A stretch of DNA of 64,000 nucleotides from the NCBI RefSeq assembly GCF_004342725.1, contig NZ_SMCP01000012.1, forward strand, positions 1 through 64,000, written 5' to 3'. Source of the DNA: Testudinibacter aquarius. Lineage in GTDB: Bacteria; Pseudomonadota; Gammaproteobacteria; Enterobacterales; Pasteurellaceae. The position numbers were made by a program, and so were the translations under genes. The notes beneath the pieces are model-generated. The model saw nothing but the letters and a program-made list of their open reading frames with translations. It did not search any database and had not been told where the DNA came from. Positions 27,299-37,148 of this stretch are shown piece by piece (position 1 is the stretch's first letter; each line of letters begins with the position of its first letter).

Positions 27299-28825
27299 AT
27301 GACTCCTGTAGTTGCCCTAGTCGGGCGCCCTAACGTAGGCAAATCCACACTGTTCAACCGTTTGACCCGCACGCGTGATGCGTTGGTCGCCGATTTTCCC
27401 GGGCTGACTCGTGATCGCAAATATGGTCATGCGCATATCGCCGGACATGATTTTATTGTGATTGACACCGGCGGTATTGACGGCACGGAAGAAGGCGTGG
27501 AAGAGAAAATGGCGGAACAGTCGCTGCTGGCAATTGAAGAAGCCGATGTGGTGCTGTTTATGGTGGACGCCCGTGCCGGGTTAACGCCGCCGGATATCGG
27601 CATCGCCAATTATCTGCGCCAGCGGGAAAAAACAACCGTGGTGGTTGCCAACAAAACGGATGGTATTGATGCGGATTCACACTGTGCTGAATTTTATCAA
27701 TTGGGTTTGGGTGAAATTGCGCAAATCGCAGCAGCACAAGGACGCGGCGTCAACAATTTAATCGAAGACGTGCTGGCGCCATTTGCCGAGCAATTACAGC
27801 AATCTGAAAATGAGCAGCAACAGCAAAGTGCGGTTGAGGATCAAGAGTGGGATCAGGATTTTGACTTCAATAATGAAGAAGATACCGCACTTTTAGATCA
27901 GGCATTGGCAGAACAGCAAGATGACGAAGATGCAGAACAAGATCTGCATAAAAATATTAAAATTGCAATTGTCGGGCGCCCAAATGTCGGTAAATCGACC
28001 CTAACGAATCGCATTTTAGGCGAAGATCGGGTGGTGGTTTACGACTTGCCCGGCACCACACGCGACAGTATCTATATTCCGATGGAGCGTGACGGTCAAC
28101 AATACACCATTATCGACACTGCCGGAGTGCGCAAACGTGGCAAAGTCACGCTTGCGGTAGAAAAATTCTCGGTGATTAAAACCCTGCAAGCGATTCAAGA
28201 TGCCAATGTGGTGCTGCTGACCATTGATGCCCGTGAAGGCATTTCCGATCAGGATTTGTCGCTGCTCGGCTTTATTCTGAATGCCGGGCGTTCGTTGGTG
28301 ATTGTGGTCAATAAATGGGACGGCTTAAGCCAAGATGCCAAAGATCAGATCAAATCTGAGTTAGATCGCCGTCTGGACTTCATTGATTTTGCACGAATTC
28401 ATTTTATTTCCGCCCTGCACGGCAGCGGTGTCGGCAATCTGTTTGAATCGGTACAAGAGGCTTATCAATGCGCCACTAAGCGTTTCTCCACTTCAATGCT
28501 GACCCGTATTTTACAAATGGCGACTGACGAACACCAGCCGCCGCTGGCCTCCGGCAGACGAATTAAGCTGAAATATGCCCATCCGGGCGGGCACAATCCC
28601 CCGATTATTGTGATTCACGGCAATCAGTTGGACAAACTTGCCGACTCTTACAAACGCTATTTATCCAACTACTATCGTCGCAGTTTGAAAATTATCGGTA
28701 CCCCGATTCGGATTCAATTTCAAGAAGGCAGTAATCCGTTTGCCGGACGGCGCAACAGCTTGACCCCGAATCAGCTGCGCAAACGTAAACGCTTGATGAA
28801 ATTTATCAAAAAAGCGAAAAAATAG
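27299..28825 (+). CDS. der: Ribosome-associated GTPase Der (EngA)
   Basis: Der has two GTPase domains in tandem and acts in 50S ribosome assembly. The first domain shows [14 protein letters not shown] at residues 8-21 and DTGGIDG. An acidic linker rich in Glu, Asp and Gln follows (about residues 175-220). The second domain shows [15 protein letters not shown] and [11 protein letters not shown], and NKWD is present. A KH-like C-terminal domain ends [15 protein letters not shown]. The 508-residue length is normal. One uptake signal in each orientation lies within the linker, suggesting the linker tolerates them. Confidence 0.97.
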   Translation: MTPVVALVGRPNVGKSTLFNRLTRTRDALVADFPGLTRDRKYGHAHIAGHDFIVIDTGGIDGTEEGVEEKMAEQSLLAIEEADVVLFMVDARAGLTPPDIGIANYLRQREKTTVVVANKTDGIDADSHCAEFYQLGLGEIAQIAAAQGRGVNNLIEDVLAPFAEQLQQSENEQQQQSAVEDQEWDQDFDFNNEEDTALLDQALAEQQDDEDAEQDLHKNIKIAIVGRPNVGKSTLTNRILGEDRVVVYDLPGTTRDSIYIPMERDGQQYTIIDTAGVRKRGKVTLAVEKFSVIKTLQAIQDANVVLLTIDAREGISDQDLSLLGFILNAGRSLVIVVNKWDGLSQDAKDQIKSELDRRLDFIDFARIHFISALHGSGVGNLFESVQEAYQCATKRFSTSMLTRILQMATDEHQPPLASGRRIKLKYAHPGGHNPPIIVIHGNQLDKLADSYKRYLSNYYRRSLKIIGTPIRIQFQEGSNPFAGRRNSLTPNQLRKRKRLMKFIKKAKK

Positions 28826-28833
28826 TCACTGCC

Positions 28834-28851
28834 CCGCCCTTAAACGGGCGG
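28834..28851 (+). terminator. der terminator
   Basis: CCGCCC, about six bases and GGGCGG followed by TTTT form a compact stem just after the der stop. Confidence 0.7.
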
Positions 28852-28879
28852 TTTTAGTACACTGTCATTAGATGGGAAC

Positions 28880-29842
28880 ATGATGGAAAGCGGATTTATC
28901 GCCTCAATGTTATTTTCGGCAAGCGTAACCCTGCCGAATATTTTAATGCTGATCTTGGGTATCTATCTGAAAAAAATCGGTATGATCAATGACCATTTCA
29001 GCAATCAAGGTTCAAAGCTGGTGTTTAACATCACCCTACCGGCGCTGCTTTTCCTCAGCATCATCAAAAATCCAACCGATTACAACTCGCAACTCAGTGT
29101 GGTCGGCATCGGCATTTTGGGTACTTTAATCCTGTTTATATTGGCAGAACTGTTCGCCGCCCGTTATGTCAACGACAAAAAAGAGCGTGGTACTTTTGTG
29201 CAAGGTGTGTTCCGTGCCAACAGCGGCATTATCGGCTTATCACTCTGTGCCAATGCTTACGGCTCTGCCGGCTTGGCGATTGCTTCTGTTTATACTGCGA
29301 TTATCACCCTACTGTTTAACGTACTGGCGGTGATCACCCTCAGTCGTTCTTTAGCGGAAGGCGGCAAGACCAACTTTCTTTATATTTTCCAACAGTTGAT
29401 TAAAAATCCGCTGATTTTGTCGATTATCGCCGCATTAATTTTCACCCGTTTAGGTTTTAGCTTGCCGCAGACGCTGATCAGCACCGCCGACTACTTGGCG
29501 GATATGACACTACCGCTGGCGCTGCTTTGTGCCGGTGCCAGTTTGAATCTAAGAAATATGGACGGCTCTTCGCGAGTAGCGATCTGGTCGAGTATCGGGC
29601 GAGTTTTGCTTGCGCCGCTGCTGATGGTGTTGATTGCCCGTTTGTTTGGTTTGCAAGGGATTGATTTAGGCGTGATTTTCTTGATGTCTGCCACTCCGGC
29701 AGCCGCAGCCAGCTATGCGATGGTCAGGAGTATGGGCGGCTATGCCAAAACCGCCGCCAATATTATTGGGATCACCACCTTCGCAGCCATGTTCGGCTCG
29801 TCAATCGGAATTGTGATTCTGAAACAATTGAATTGGATGTAA
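28880..29842 (+). CDS. AEC-family transporter
   Basis: A 320-residue inner-membrane carrier of the auxin efflux carrier/bile acid family, with about ten hydrophobic segments. N-terminal LPNILMLILGIYLKKIGM and the mid-protein FRANSGIIGLSLCANAYGS are characteristic, as is the second-half LPLALLCAGASLNL. Members export or import organic acids such as malate or malonate; the substrate is unknown. The start is either 28880 or the next ATG at 28883. It follows der after a terminator and converges on the nitroreductase gene. Confidence 0.8.
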   Translation: MMESGFIASMLFSASVTLPNILMLILGIYLKKIGMINDHFSNQGSKLVFNITLPALLFLSIIKNPTDYNSQLSVVGIGILGTLILFILAELFAARYVNDKKERGTFVQGVFRANSGIIGLSLCANAYGSAGLAIASVYTAIITLLFNVLAVITLSRSLAEGGKTNFLYIFQQLIKNPLILSIIAALIFTRLGFSLPQTLISTADYLADMTLPLALLCAGASLNLRNMDGSSRVAIWSSIGRVLLAPLLMVLIARLFGLQGIDLGVIFLMSATPAAAASYAMVRSMGGYAKTAANIIGITTFAAMFGSSIGIVILKQLNWM

Positions 29843-29843
29843 C

Positions 29844-30395
29844 TTAAAGGTAGCTGACATACGGTGATACATCATGGATTTTGGCTTTTTCCAATTTTTG
29901 TTCCGCAGTGCCCAACATCAACAGCGCAATCACTTTATCCTGAGCTTCGCAGCCGAACGCTTGGCGCAGTTCGCTGCCATCAATCCAAGGGCCGCTGACC
30001 CAAACATTGTCAAATCCCTGGGCATTGGCAGCAAGCTGCATCGCATAAGTGGCACAACCTGCCGTCAACATTTGCTCCCAGCCCGGCACTTTGCCAATCT
30101 CATTATTAATTTTGGCGATCACCGCGATAATCATTGGCGCGCGATGGCTGACATCAGTGGCTTTTTTCTTGCGTTCTTCCCCCTGATTCAGCTCTTCGAC
30201 CGCACTTTGCAGCAGTTGCTCCAACACATCTTGCCCCTGTTTTTCAATGATGACAAAACGATAAGGTGTCAAGCGGCCGTGATCCGGTGCATGCAATGCA
30301 GCTTGCAAAATATTGTCCAACTGCTCGCCCTGCGGTGCCGGCGCAACCAATTTTTTATTTGAACGACGAGTTAGCAATAACTCCAACGCATCCAT
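29844..30395 (-). CDS. Nitroreductase-family oxidoreductase (YdjA-like)
   Basis: A 183-residue FMN-binding nitroreductase of the YdjA type. The N-terminal RRSNKKLVAPAPQGEQLDNI has the FMN phosphate-binding arginine and serine. LHAPDHGRLTPYRFVIIEKQ follows, and the C-terminus has NVWVSGPWID and EAQDKVIALLMLGTAE. The physiological substrate is not known. It is divergent from sppA with about 115 bases between, the same arrangement as ydjA-sppA in E. coli. Confidence 0.88.
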   Translation of the reverse strand: MDALELLLTRRSNKKLVAPAPQGEQLDNILQAALHAPDHGRLTPYRFVIIEKQGQDVLEQLLQSAVEELNQGEERKKKATDVSHRAPMIIAVIAKINNEIGKVPGWEQMLTAGCATYAMQLAANAQGFDNVWVSGPWIDGSELRQAFGCEAQDKVIALLMLGTAEQKLEKAKIHDVSPYVSYL

Positions 30396-30512
30396 CTTGA
30401 TCTCCTTTTTTCATTCAATTCTTTGCTTCATTCGGTAAAAATTATTGCTACAATATATACTATTTTCATTTAATTAAGAATTATTCTTTTTTTAAGTTTT
30501 AAGGAGATCCGA

Positions 30513-32378
30513 ATGAGGGCTTTGGCGAGACTGATTAAATTGCTGTGGCGCGGGCTTTGCTTTATCCGTGACTTAGTGATGAATGTTTTTTTTATTTTGT
30601 TTGTTATGCTCTGTTTTACCTTGGTCGGTATATTTCTGCAATCCTCAAGCTCCACCCCCACTATTAAAGAGGGCGCATTATTACTGAACTTAGACGGCTA
30701 TCTTGCCGACAACCGCCCAGAAAGCAGTTTATTAGATGCAGTGCGTGAATTTGACCAGCGCCAGATTCCGCAGCAAATCTCAACTTTCGATGTGGTTGAT
30801 GTTATCCAGCACGCTGCCGTTGACGATAAAATCAAAGGTATTGTACTGGATTTGAACTATTTTGAAGGCGGTGATATCCCGTCACTACAATTTATCGGAC
30901 AGGCACTAACCGAGTTTAAAGCACAAAATAAACCGATCTATGCGATTTCCTCTCGCTATTCGCAAGCGCAATACCTGCTGGCAAGTTATGCTGATGAAAT
31001 TTATATCAATCAACTGGGTGATGTCAGTATTTTTGGTTTGACTCAAAACAGTTTATATTTCAAATCATTAATCGACAAATTAGAGATTACGCCACATATT
31101 TTCCGGGTCGGAACCTACAAATCGGCGGTGGAGCCTTTTCTGCGCAATGATATGTCTGCCGAAGCCAAAGCCAATAACCGCCTTTGGGTCGATCAAATGT
31201 GGCACAACTATTTAACTCTGGTTGCCAAAAACCGAGGAATTGAACAAAGTGCGGTATCGCCTACGCCACAAACATTTTTGCAGCAACTGAAAGCCCTAAA
31301 CGGCGATAGCACTGAATATGCTAAACAACGCGGCTTGGTTAATGCTGTGATGAATAACGGCAACATCAGCCACAAACTTAGCGATATTTTTGGTTTTAAC
31401 TCTGACCGCAGCGACTACCAATACACCCTGTTTAGTGACTATCTGGCGACACTACCTGATCGCAACAGTGACCCGACCGCTGACAAAATTGCCGTGGTCA
31501 ATGTCGAGGGTGAGATTATCGATGGCATCAGCACTGACGGTTCCGCCGGGGGTGACAGTATTGCCGCCTTGTTGGAAAATGCAATGCGTGACCGCCTTGT
31601 TAAAGCTGTTATTTTACGGATTAATTCTCCCGGCGGCAGTATGGTAGCTTCCGAAGTGATCCGCCAGAAATTAGTTGAACTACGCCAACAAGGTATTCCG
31701 GTAGTCGTTTCCATGGGTGGTTTGGCAGCGTCCGGTGGCTATTGGATTGCAACCGAATCAGACCACATTGTTGCTAACCCAAACACCTTGACCGGCTCAA
31801 TCGGCGTTTTCTCGGCATTTTTCACACTGGAAAACACCTTAAATCACTGGGGAATTAACAGTGACGGTGTCAGTACCGGTCCGCTAGCCGAACAAAATCT
31901 GGCACAGAATTTATCGCCAGAATTAAGCCAATACTTTCAACTAGGGGTAGAACACGGCTATGATAAATTTTTGCAGATTGTTGCTGACAGCCGTAAATTA
32001 ACTAAAACGCAGGTAGATGAGATTGCACAAGGGCGAATTTGGCTAGGACAAGACGCCTTAAAAAATAAATTAGTCGATGAATTGGGCGACTTTGACCGTG
32101 CGATTGATGCCGCCTTAACACTAGTGAATGAACGTCGTTCTGAAGGCAGTGCAGAAATCGATTCTCTTCCGTTACAATGGTTTGTCGATGAACAACCCGA
32201 TCTCATCAATCGCTTCTTGAATCGTAGCCAAAGCAAGATACAAAGTGCGGTATTGTCACTTTTCGGGATCAAAGCACAGCAACTGAAACCTATAAAAAGC
32301 CAATTAGGCTTGCTGAAACATTTCAATGATCCGAAAGGACAATATATCTATTGTCTGGACTGTGGCATTAATTACTAA
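30513..32378 (+). CDS. sppA: Signal peptide peptidase SppA
   Basis: A membrane-anchored serine protease that degrades cleaved signal peptides. An N-terminal transmembrane anchor (NVFFILFVMLCFTLVGIFL, about residues 24-42) is followed by two tandem S49 domains. The catalytic lysine is in RVGTYKSAVEPF in the first half and the serine is in GGLAASGGYWIA in the second, the long type of SppA. The 621-residue length matches E. coli SppA (618). An AAGGAG ribosome-binding site precedes the ATG. A strong bidirectional terminator separates it from the convergent trxA. Confidence 0.95.
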   Translation: MRALARLIKLLWRGLCFIRDLVMNVFFILFVMLCFTLVGIFLQSSSSTPTIKEGALLLNLDGYLADNRPESSLLDAVREFDQRQIPQQISTFDVVDVIQHAAVDDKIKGIVLDLNYFEGGDIPSLQFIGQALTEFKAQNKPIYAISSRYSQAQYLLASYADEIYINQLGDVSIFGLTQNSLYFKSLIDKLEITPHIFRVGTYKSAVEPFLRNDMSAEAKANNRLWVDQMWHNYLTLVAKNRGIEQSAVSPTPQTFLQQLKALNGDSTEYAKQRGLVNAVMNNGNISHKLSDIFGFNSDRSDYQYTLFSDYLATLPDRNSDPTADKIAVVNVEGEIIDGISTDGSAGGDSIAALLENAMRDRLVKAVILRINSPGGSMVASEVIRQKLVELRQQGIPVVVSMGGLAASGGYWIATESDHIVANPNTLTGSIGVFSAFFTLENTLNHWGINSDGVSTGPLAEQNLAQNLSPELSQYFQLGVEHGYDKFLQIVADSRKLTKTQVDEIAQGRIWLGQDALKNKLVDELGDFDRAIDAALTLVNERRSEGSAEIDSLPLQWFVDEQPDLINRFLNRSQSKIQSAVLSLFGIKAQQLKPIKSQLGLLKHFNDPKGQYIYCLDCGINY

Positions 32379-32394
32379 AACAGCACAATCCATA

Positions 32395-32433
32395 AAAAAT
32401 CCCCTTAGATCAAAACGAACTAAGGGGATTTTT
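32395..32433. terminator. Bidirectional terminator between sppA and trxA
   Basis: AAAAATCCCCTTAG, eleven bases and CTAAGGGGATTTTT form a perfect 14-bp stem with A and T tails on both sides, between two convergent genes. Confidence 0.85.
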
Positions 32434-32450
32434 GCAGAATAGTTGATTAA

Positions 32451-32777
32451 TTAAGCAATAGACTTCTCAATCAACGCAATTAATTGATTCTTCGGTAACG
32501 CACCGACTTGAGTCGCCACCGCTTTTGCTTCTTTAAAGATCACTAATGTTGGAATGCTACGCACACCAAATTTTGCTGCCACTTGCTGACTTTCATCAAC
32601 ATTAATCTTCACCACTTTCACTTTTCCGTCTAATTCGACGGCAATATCGTCCAGAATCGGCGCAATCATTTTGCAAGGGCCACACCATGGCGCCCAAAAA
32701 TCCAAAACAACCGGCAGGTTGGATTGTAAAACATCTTGTTCAAAACTGGCATCAGTGGCATGTACTACTTCACTCAT
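32451..32777 (-). CDS. trxA: Thioredoxin
   Basis: A 108-residue thioredoxin with the active site [10 protein letters not shown] (about residues 29-38) and the conserved cis-proline region [11 protein letters not shown]. It reduces protein disulfides in the cytoplasm, including those of ribonucleotide reductase. Length and sequence agree with E. coli TrxA. It is monocistronic and convergent with sppA. Confidence 0.96.
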   Translation of the reverse strand: MSEVVHATDASFEQDVLQSNLPVVLDFWAPWCGPCKMIAPILDDIAVELDGKVKVVKINVDESQQVAAKFGVRSIPTLVIFKEAKAVATQVGALPKNQLIALIEKSIA

Positions 32778-32957
32778 TGTATTTTCCTTAGGTTAACTGT
32801 TTATACTATTTACTTGACTATTTCAGTACGGTATAAGATAAGCGCTTCTGTGCGGATTTTCAAGGCATATCCTAAAATAATCCTATCGCTTTTACCGATT
32901 TATATTAACTTGCTTTGCTATTCTACGCCGATCTCAATATTATGGCATGCTAAATAA

Positions 32958-33950
32958 TCAACTTTTTACTTCATTTGGGCTTTCAATATTTCTGACTAAG
33001 TCGGCAATATTATGCAGCGTCACTTCGGCAATACTGGTCAGCGCCTCTTCGGTTAAAAATGCTTGGTGTCCGGTCATCAATACATTATGTGATGCGGTCA
33101 ACAACGAGAACGTATCGTCCAGAATCACTTCGTTCGATTTATCTTCAAAGAAGAGATCGCGCTCATTTTCATATACATCAATCCCCAAACCACGAATTTT
33201 ACGGGTTTTCAAGGCTTGCAGCGCATCGTTAGTATTAATCAATGAGCCACGGCTGGTATTCACAATCAACACACCGTCACGCATTTTAGCAAAAGCCTCT
33301 TTGTCCAACAGATGGTGGTTTTCAGCCGTTGCCGGGCAGTGTAAGGTGATCACATGTGATTGGGCATACAGCGTCTCCAAATCGACATATTCCGCCCCTA
33401 GTTCGACCGCTGCCGGATTGATAAAGGGATCATAAGTCAGAATATTCATGCCGAAGCCTTTCAGGATCCGCATCACTGCAACCCCGATTTTGCCACTACC
33501 GATCACCCCGGCAGTACGTCCGTGCATATTAAATCCTATCAACCCTTCTAACGAAAAGTTGGCATCACGAGTACGGTTATAGGCTTTATTAATCCGACGA
33601 TTCAAGGTCAACATCAACCCGACCGTGTGTTCCGCCACTGCCTCCGGGGAATAGGCCGGCACACGCACCACTTTCAAACCGAACTCTTTTGCCGCCTGTA
33701 AATCCACATTATTAAAACCGGCACAACGCAGCGCCACAAATTTAACCCCAATTTGCGCCAATTTCTGCAATACATGACGATCAGCAATATCGTTGACAAA
33801 AATACAGACCGCATCCGCCCCCTCCGCCATTTTAGCGGTGCGCTCGTTGAGCAAGAAATCATAAAATTCCAACTCAAAACCATATTTGACATTGACCAGC
33901 TCAAAATAGTTTTTATCATATTTTTTAGTGCTATAAACCACGACTTTCAT
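32958..33950 (-). CDS. ldhA: Fermentative D-lactate dehydrogenase
   Basis: An NAD-dependent D-2-hydroxyacid dehydrogenase of 330 residues that reduces pyruvate to D-lactate in fermentation. The Rossmann motif is in GRTAGVIGSGKIGVAVM. Catalytic residues follow in VNTSRGSLINT (Arg), GLGIDVYENE (Glu) and LMTGHQAFLTEEAL (His). The start used is the ATG at 33950, where GGGAG lies at the right distance and the protein begins MKVVVYSTKKYD as in E. coli LdhA. The ATG at 33953 is too close to that site and longer starts add unrelated residues. Confidence 0.94.
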   Translation of the reverse strand: MKVVVYSTKKYDKNYFELVNVKYGFELEFYDFLLNERTAKMAEGADAVCIFVNDIADRHVLQKLAQIGVKFVALRCAGFNNVDLQAAKEFGLKVVRVPAYSPEAVAEHTVGLMLTLNRRINKAYNRTRDANFSLEGLIGFNMHGRTAGVIGSGKIGVAVMRILKGFGMNILTYDPFINPAAVELGAEYVDLETLYAQSHVITLHCPATAENHHLLDKEAFAKMRDGVLIVNTSRGSLINTNDALQALKTRKIRGLGIDVYENERDLFFEDKSNEVILDDTFSLLTASHNVLMTGHQAFLTEEALTSIAEVTLHNIADLVRNIESPNEVKS

Positions 33951-34106
33951 CATATTCTCCCGATAGAAAAACTGCACTCAATGTAACAAATTTTGATAAA
34001 TTCAACAATAGTTGAGTTTAAGTGTGCGATATTTAAACAGTTATTTTTGTGTTATTATACGCTCAATCCTTATCCTTGAGCCATTATTGTAAGAAACGGA
34101 GTAAAA

Positions 34107-34337
34107 ATGAAAAAACAAATCTTAGCCCTTTCCACAAGTGCGGTACTTGCCGCCTGTGCTGCTGAAACCGGCGAGTCCCCTGCCATTGGTATGCCGAATC
34201 CTGCTTCTGAATATTGCGTGCAGCAAGGTGGTAAACTAGAAATGAAACAAAATAAAGACGGCAACGAATACGCACTGTGCCATTTACCGGACGGACGTGT
34301 GATCGAAGAATGGGAATTGTTTAGAAGCCAGAAATAA
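34107..34337 (+). CDS. Small DUF333-type lipoprotein
   Basis: A 76-residue secreted lipoprotein. The signal sequence ends in LAAC, a lipobox with the lipid-accepting cysteine at about residue 17. The mature part has the DUF333 pattern NPASEYCVQQGGKLEMKQ, then ALCHLPDGRVIEEWELFR, with two cysteines that could pair. Function is unknown; relatives are sometimes called hemolysin-like without evidence. An exact uptake signal lies within the signal-peptide codons. It is followed by a stem-loop and convergent guaA. Confidence 0.85.
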   Translation: MKKQILALSTSAVLAACAAETGESPAIGMPNPASEYCVQQGGKLEMKQNKDGNEYALCHLPDGRVIEEWELFRSQK

Positions 34338-34347
34338 CAAGATAAAA

Positions 34348-34366
34348 AGCCTCAAAATTCGAGGCT
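34348..34366. terminator. Stem-loop between the lipoprotein gene and guaA
   Basis: AGCCTC, seven bases and GAGGCT form a short stem between two convergent stop codons, with A and T stretches on either side. Confidence 0.6.
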
Positions 34367-34385
34367 AATTTATTGATTATAAAAG

Positions 34386-35960
34386 CTATTCCCATTCAAT
34401 CGTCGCAGGCGGTTTACCACTGATATCATACACCACGCGCGAAATGCCATTCACTTCATTGATGATACGGTTAGAGATTTTACCAAGCAAATCATACGGC
34501 AAGTGCGCCCAATGAGCGGTCATGAAATCAATGGTTTCCACCGCGCGAATCGAAACAACCCAATCATATTTGCGCCCGTCGCCCATCACGCCAACCGATT
34601 TCACCGGCAGGAACACGGTGAAAGCTTGGCTGACTTTGTGATACCAATCGGCGTTGTGCAGTTCTTCGATAAAAATCGCATCGGCACGGCGCAGAATATC
34701 GCAATACTCTTTTTTCACTTCGCCCAACACCCGCACGCCTAAACCTGGTCCCGGGAACGGATGGCGGTATAGCATTTCGTATGGTAACCCCAACGCCAAA
34801 CCGATTTTACGTACCTCGTCTTTAAACAGCTCTTTTAACGGCTCAACCAAGCCTAACTTCATGTAATCCGGCAAGCCACCGACATTGTGGTGCGATTTAA
34901 TCACATGTGCTTTGCCTGTTTTTGAGGCGGCGGATTCGATCACATCAGGATAAATCGTGCCTTGTGCCAGCCATTTCACATTGGCTTGTTTATGCGATTC
35001 TTCGTCAAACACGTCAACAAATACTTTGCCGATCACTTTGCGCTTGGCTTCCGGATCGGCGACACCTGCCAGTTCGTTTAAAAAACGATCTTCGGCATTA
35101 ACATGAATAATATTCAACCCGAATTTATCGCCGAACATCTCCATCACTTGCTCCGCTTCGTTTAAACGCAACAAGCCGTTATCAACAAATACGCAATGCA
35201 AATTTTTGCCAATCGCGCGATGCAGTAAAAGTGCGGTCACCGACGAATCCACACCACCGGACAAGCCCAAAATCACTTCGTCATCGCCCACTTGCGCTTT
35301 GATCCGTGCCACCGCATCTTCGATAATATTTTCTGCCGTCCAGCGGTTTTCGCAGCCACAAATATTCAGGACAAAATTTTGCAATAGTGCCAGACCGCTC
35401 TTGGTGTGGGTGACTTCGGGGTGGAACTGCACCCCGTAAAAACGACGATTTTCGTCCGACATCGCTGCAATCGGGCAAGTGGGTGTGATGGCGGTGATTT
35501 GGAAATCTTGCGGCAAGCGGGTCACTTTGTCGCCGTGGCTCATCCAGACATCTAATTGTGATACACCGTTTTGTGATAAACTGTCTTGCAAATCGGCAAA
35601 CAAACTGTCCGCCGCTTGCAATTCCACAGAGGCATAACCAAATTCACGGTGATCAGAATTTTCAGTCAACCCGCCCAGCTGCATTGCCATGGTTTGCATG
35701 CCATAGCAAATACCCAGCACCGGTACGCCCGCGTTAAACACATACTCCGGTGCGCGTGGGCTGTTATCTTCGGTGGTGCTCTCCGGACCACCGGAAAGAA
35801 TAATCCCGCTCGGATTAAAGTCACGAATATCCTGCTCAGAAACATCCCAAGCCCACAATTCGCAATAAACTCCGATTTCACGCACCCGACGGGCAATCAG
35901 TTGGGTATATTGCGAACCGAAGTCCAGAATTAAAATTTTATGTTGGTGAATGTTGTTCAT
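34386..35960 (-). CDS. guaA: GMP synthase (glutamine-hydrolysing)
   Basis: GuaA converts XMP to GMP. The class I glutamine amidotransferase half shows [18 protein letters not shown], the nucleophile in [10 protein letters not shown] (about residue 85) and the His/Glu pair in [11 protein letters not shown]. The ATP pyrophosphatase half shows [14 protein letters not shown] (about residue 234). The C-terminal dimerisation domain ends [10 protein letters not shown]. The 524-residue length is normal. In H. influenzae guaB and guaA are neighbours; here a 300-residue unrelated gene and about 290 bases of spacer come between, so guaA probably has its own promoter. Confidence 0.97.
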   Translation of the reverse strand: MNNIHQHKILILDFGSQYTQLIARRVREIGVYCELWAWDVSEQDIRDFNPSGIILSGGPESTTEDNSPRAPEYVFNAGVPVLGICYGMQTMAMQLGGLTENSDHREFGYASVELQAADSLFADLQDSLSQNGVSQLDVWMSHGDKVTRLPQDFQITAITPTCPIAAMSDENRRFYGVQFHPEVTHTKSGLALLQNFVLNICGCENRWTAENIIEDAVARIKAQVGDDEVILGLSGGVDSSVTALLLHRAIGKNLHCVFVDNGLLRLNEAEQVMEMFGDKFGLNIIHVNAEDRFLNELAGVADPEAKRKVIGKVFVDVFDEESHKQANVKWLAQGTIYPDVIESAASKTGKAHVIKSHHNVGGLPDYMKLGLVEPLKELFKDEVRKIGLALGLPYEMLYRHPFPGPGLGVRVLGEVKKEYCDILRRADAIFIEELHNADWYHKVSQAFTVFLPVKSVGVMGDGRKYDWVVSIRAVETIDFMTAHWAHLPYDLLGKISNRIINEVNGISRVVYDISGKPPATIEWE

Positions 35961-36127
35961 GTTTTCCCTTTGAGTTAAAACTTTGAGTTAAAAATTGGAT
36001 TCCGTAAACGCTGGTAATTGAGCAAATAACAACGAATGGCAACGAATAGTAATTTAGTGTTTCTAGAATTCGAATTTGATAAAGATTGCCGAGCGTCACA
36101 TTCAATCCGTTGCATCATGCCAAAATG

Positions 36128-37030
36128 TTATGTCAGTAAATTTTCCAACTCCTGTTTTGTCATTCCGTCAACAAGAATATATTTATCATCAATATGACGG
36201 TATTTATTTTTTGGTAGTTGCTTAATGAAATCAAAATAATTGAGTTCCCCCAGCATAGAATAAGTTTCAACATCATCGGGATCTTCAAAAACAACCAATG
36301 TCATCAGCCACTGACTAATTTCTTCATCTTTGATAAAGTGTAAATTACTAAATTCTACTGCGGGTTCGTAAGGCAGAATAGTTTCAGTCTGTTGCGTCAA
36401 GGTATAAGCAGCGATAATTTGTTGGTCATCATCTTTTTGATAAAAACGCTGCTTAGCAAAATAGGCATCCAAATATTGGTTTTCATAAAAAATATCTTCG
36501 AATACTTGAATTCTATCATCTGCATTTTTTAGTTTTTCAACCATATCAGAACTAAAGGAAACAGGATGATTGATACCGAAAATAGTATAGCCTTTATATT
36601 CAGGATTGATTAAATTTTTGATGCCGAAAAGAATATCGTTTTCGTAATTATAGCTGATATTATCCGCTGAATAACAAATGCCCTCTTCATCAACAACCTT
36701 GGTATTTAAATGCCGTGCTAAAGTTTGGATAAAATTGATGGCAATTTTCCAATCGGTTCTTGTGCTGGGGGTAAAAACTCGAACGTCATAGCTTGCGGTT
36801 TCTATCGAATAAGAGAGTTCAAAAGTGCGGCAACTTTTTCCTTCTTCGCCCAGATGTACACATTCAAATTCATCTAATGGTTTCACCAATAGTGCGTCGA
36901 ATTGATCTTGATCAGTTGGGAAATCATAAATTGATAAATTATCGACTAATGAGGTGACTTCATCGACTGTCATTATTTTCATATTTCTAAATAAGGGCTT
37001 TTTATTTTTAATGCTGAATCTGCGGCTCAT
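36128..37030 (-). CDS. DUF4299-like protein of unknown function
   Basis: A 300-residue protein without signal peptide or membrane segment. Its N-terminal part (MTVDEVTSLVDNLSIYDFPT, CRTFELSYSIETASYDVRVF and TPSTRTDW) resembles the DUF4299 family as I remember it; no biochemical role is known. The composition is rich in Asp, Glu, Tyr and Phe, and the DNA is more AT-rich than the gua genes on either side, with only one uptake signal. An AAGGAAATAAG stretch precedes the ATG. It lies between guaB and guaA on the same strand, after the guaB terminator-like repeat, and may be an insertion into an old guaBA pair. Confidence 0.65.
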   Translation of the reverse strand: MSRRFSIKNKKPLFRNMKIMTVDEVTSLVDNLSIYDFPTDQDQFDALLVKPLDEFECVHLGEEGKSCRTFELSYSIETASYDVRVFTPSTRTDWKIAINFIQTLARHLNTKVVDEEGICYSADNISYNYENDILFGIKNLINPEYKGYTIFGINHPVSFSSDMVEKLKNADDRIQVFEDIFYENQYLDAYFAKQRFYQKDDDQQIIAAYTLTQQTETILPYEPAVEFSNLHFIKDEEISQWLMTLVVFEDPDDVETYSMLGELNYFDFIKQLPKNKYRHIDDKYILVDGMTKQELENLLT

Positions 37031-37111
37031 CTTATTTCCTTACTATGCAATATTTACTGTGCGATACTTACTGTGCGATAAAAAAAGCGGTTAATAAAAG
37101 AAGCGGTTGAA

Positions 37112-37143
37112 TGAAGCTATGAGATAAAATTCAACCGCACTTT
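37112..37143 (-). terminator. guaB terminator containing a USS
   Basis: GCGGTTGAAT and ATTCAACCGC form a 10-bp stem, and the outer side continues into ACCGCACTTTAAG, an uptake signal. It starts six bases after the guaB stop on the minus strand. Confidence 0.6.
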
Positions 37144-37148
37144 AAGCC

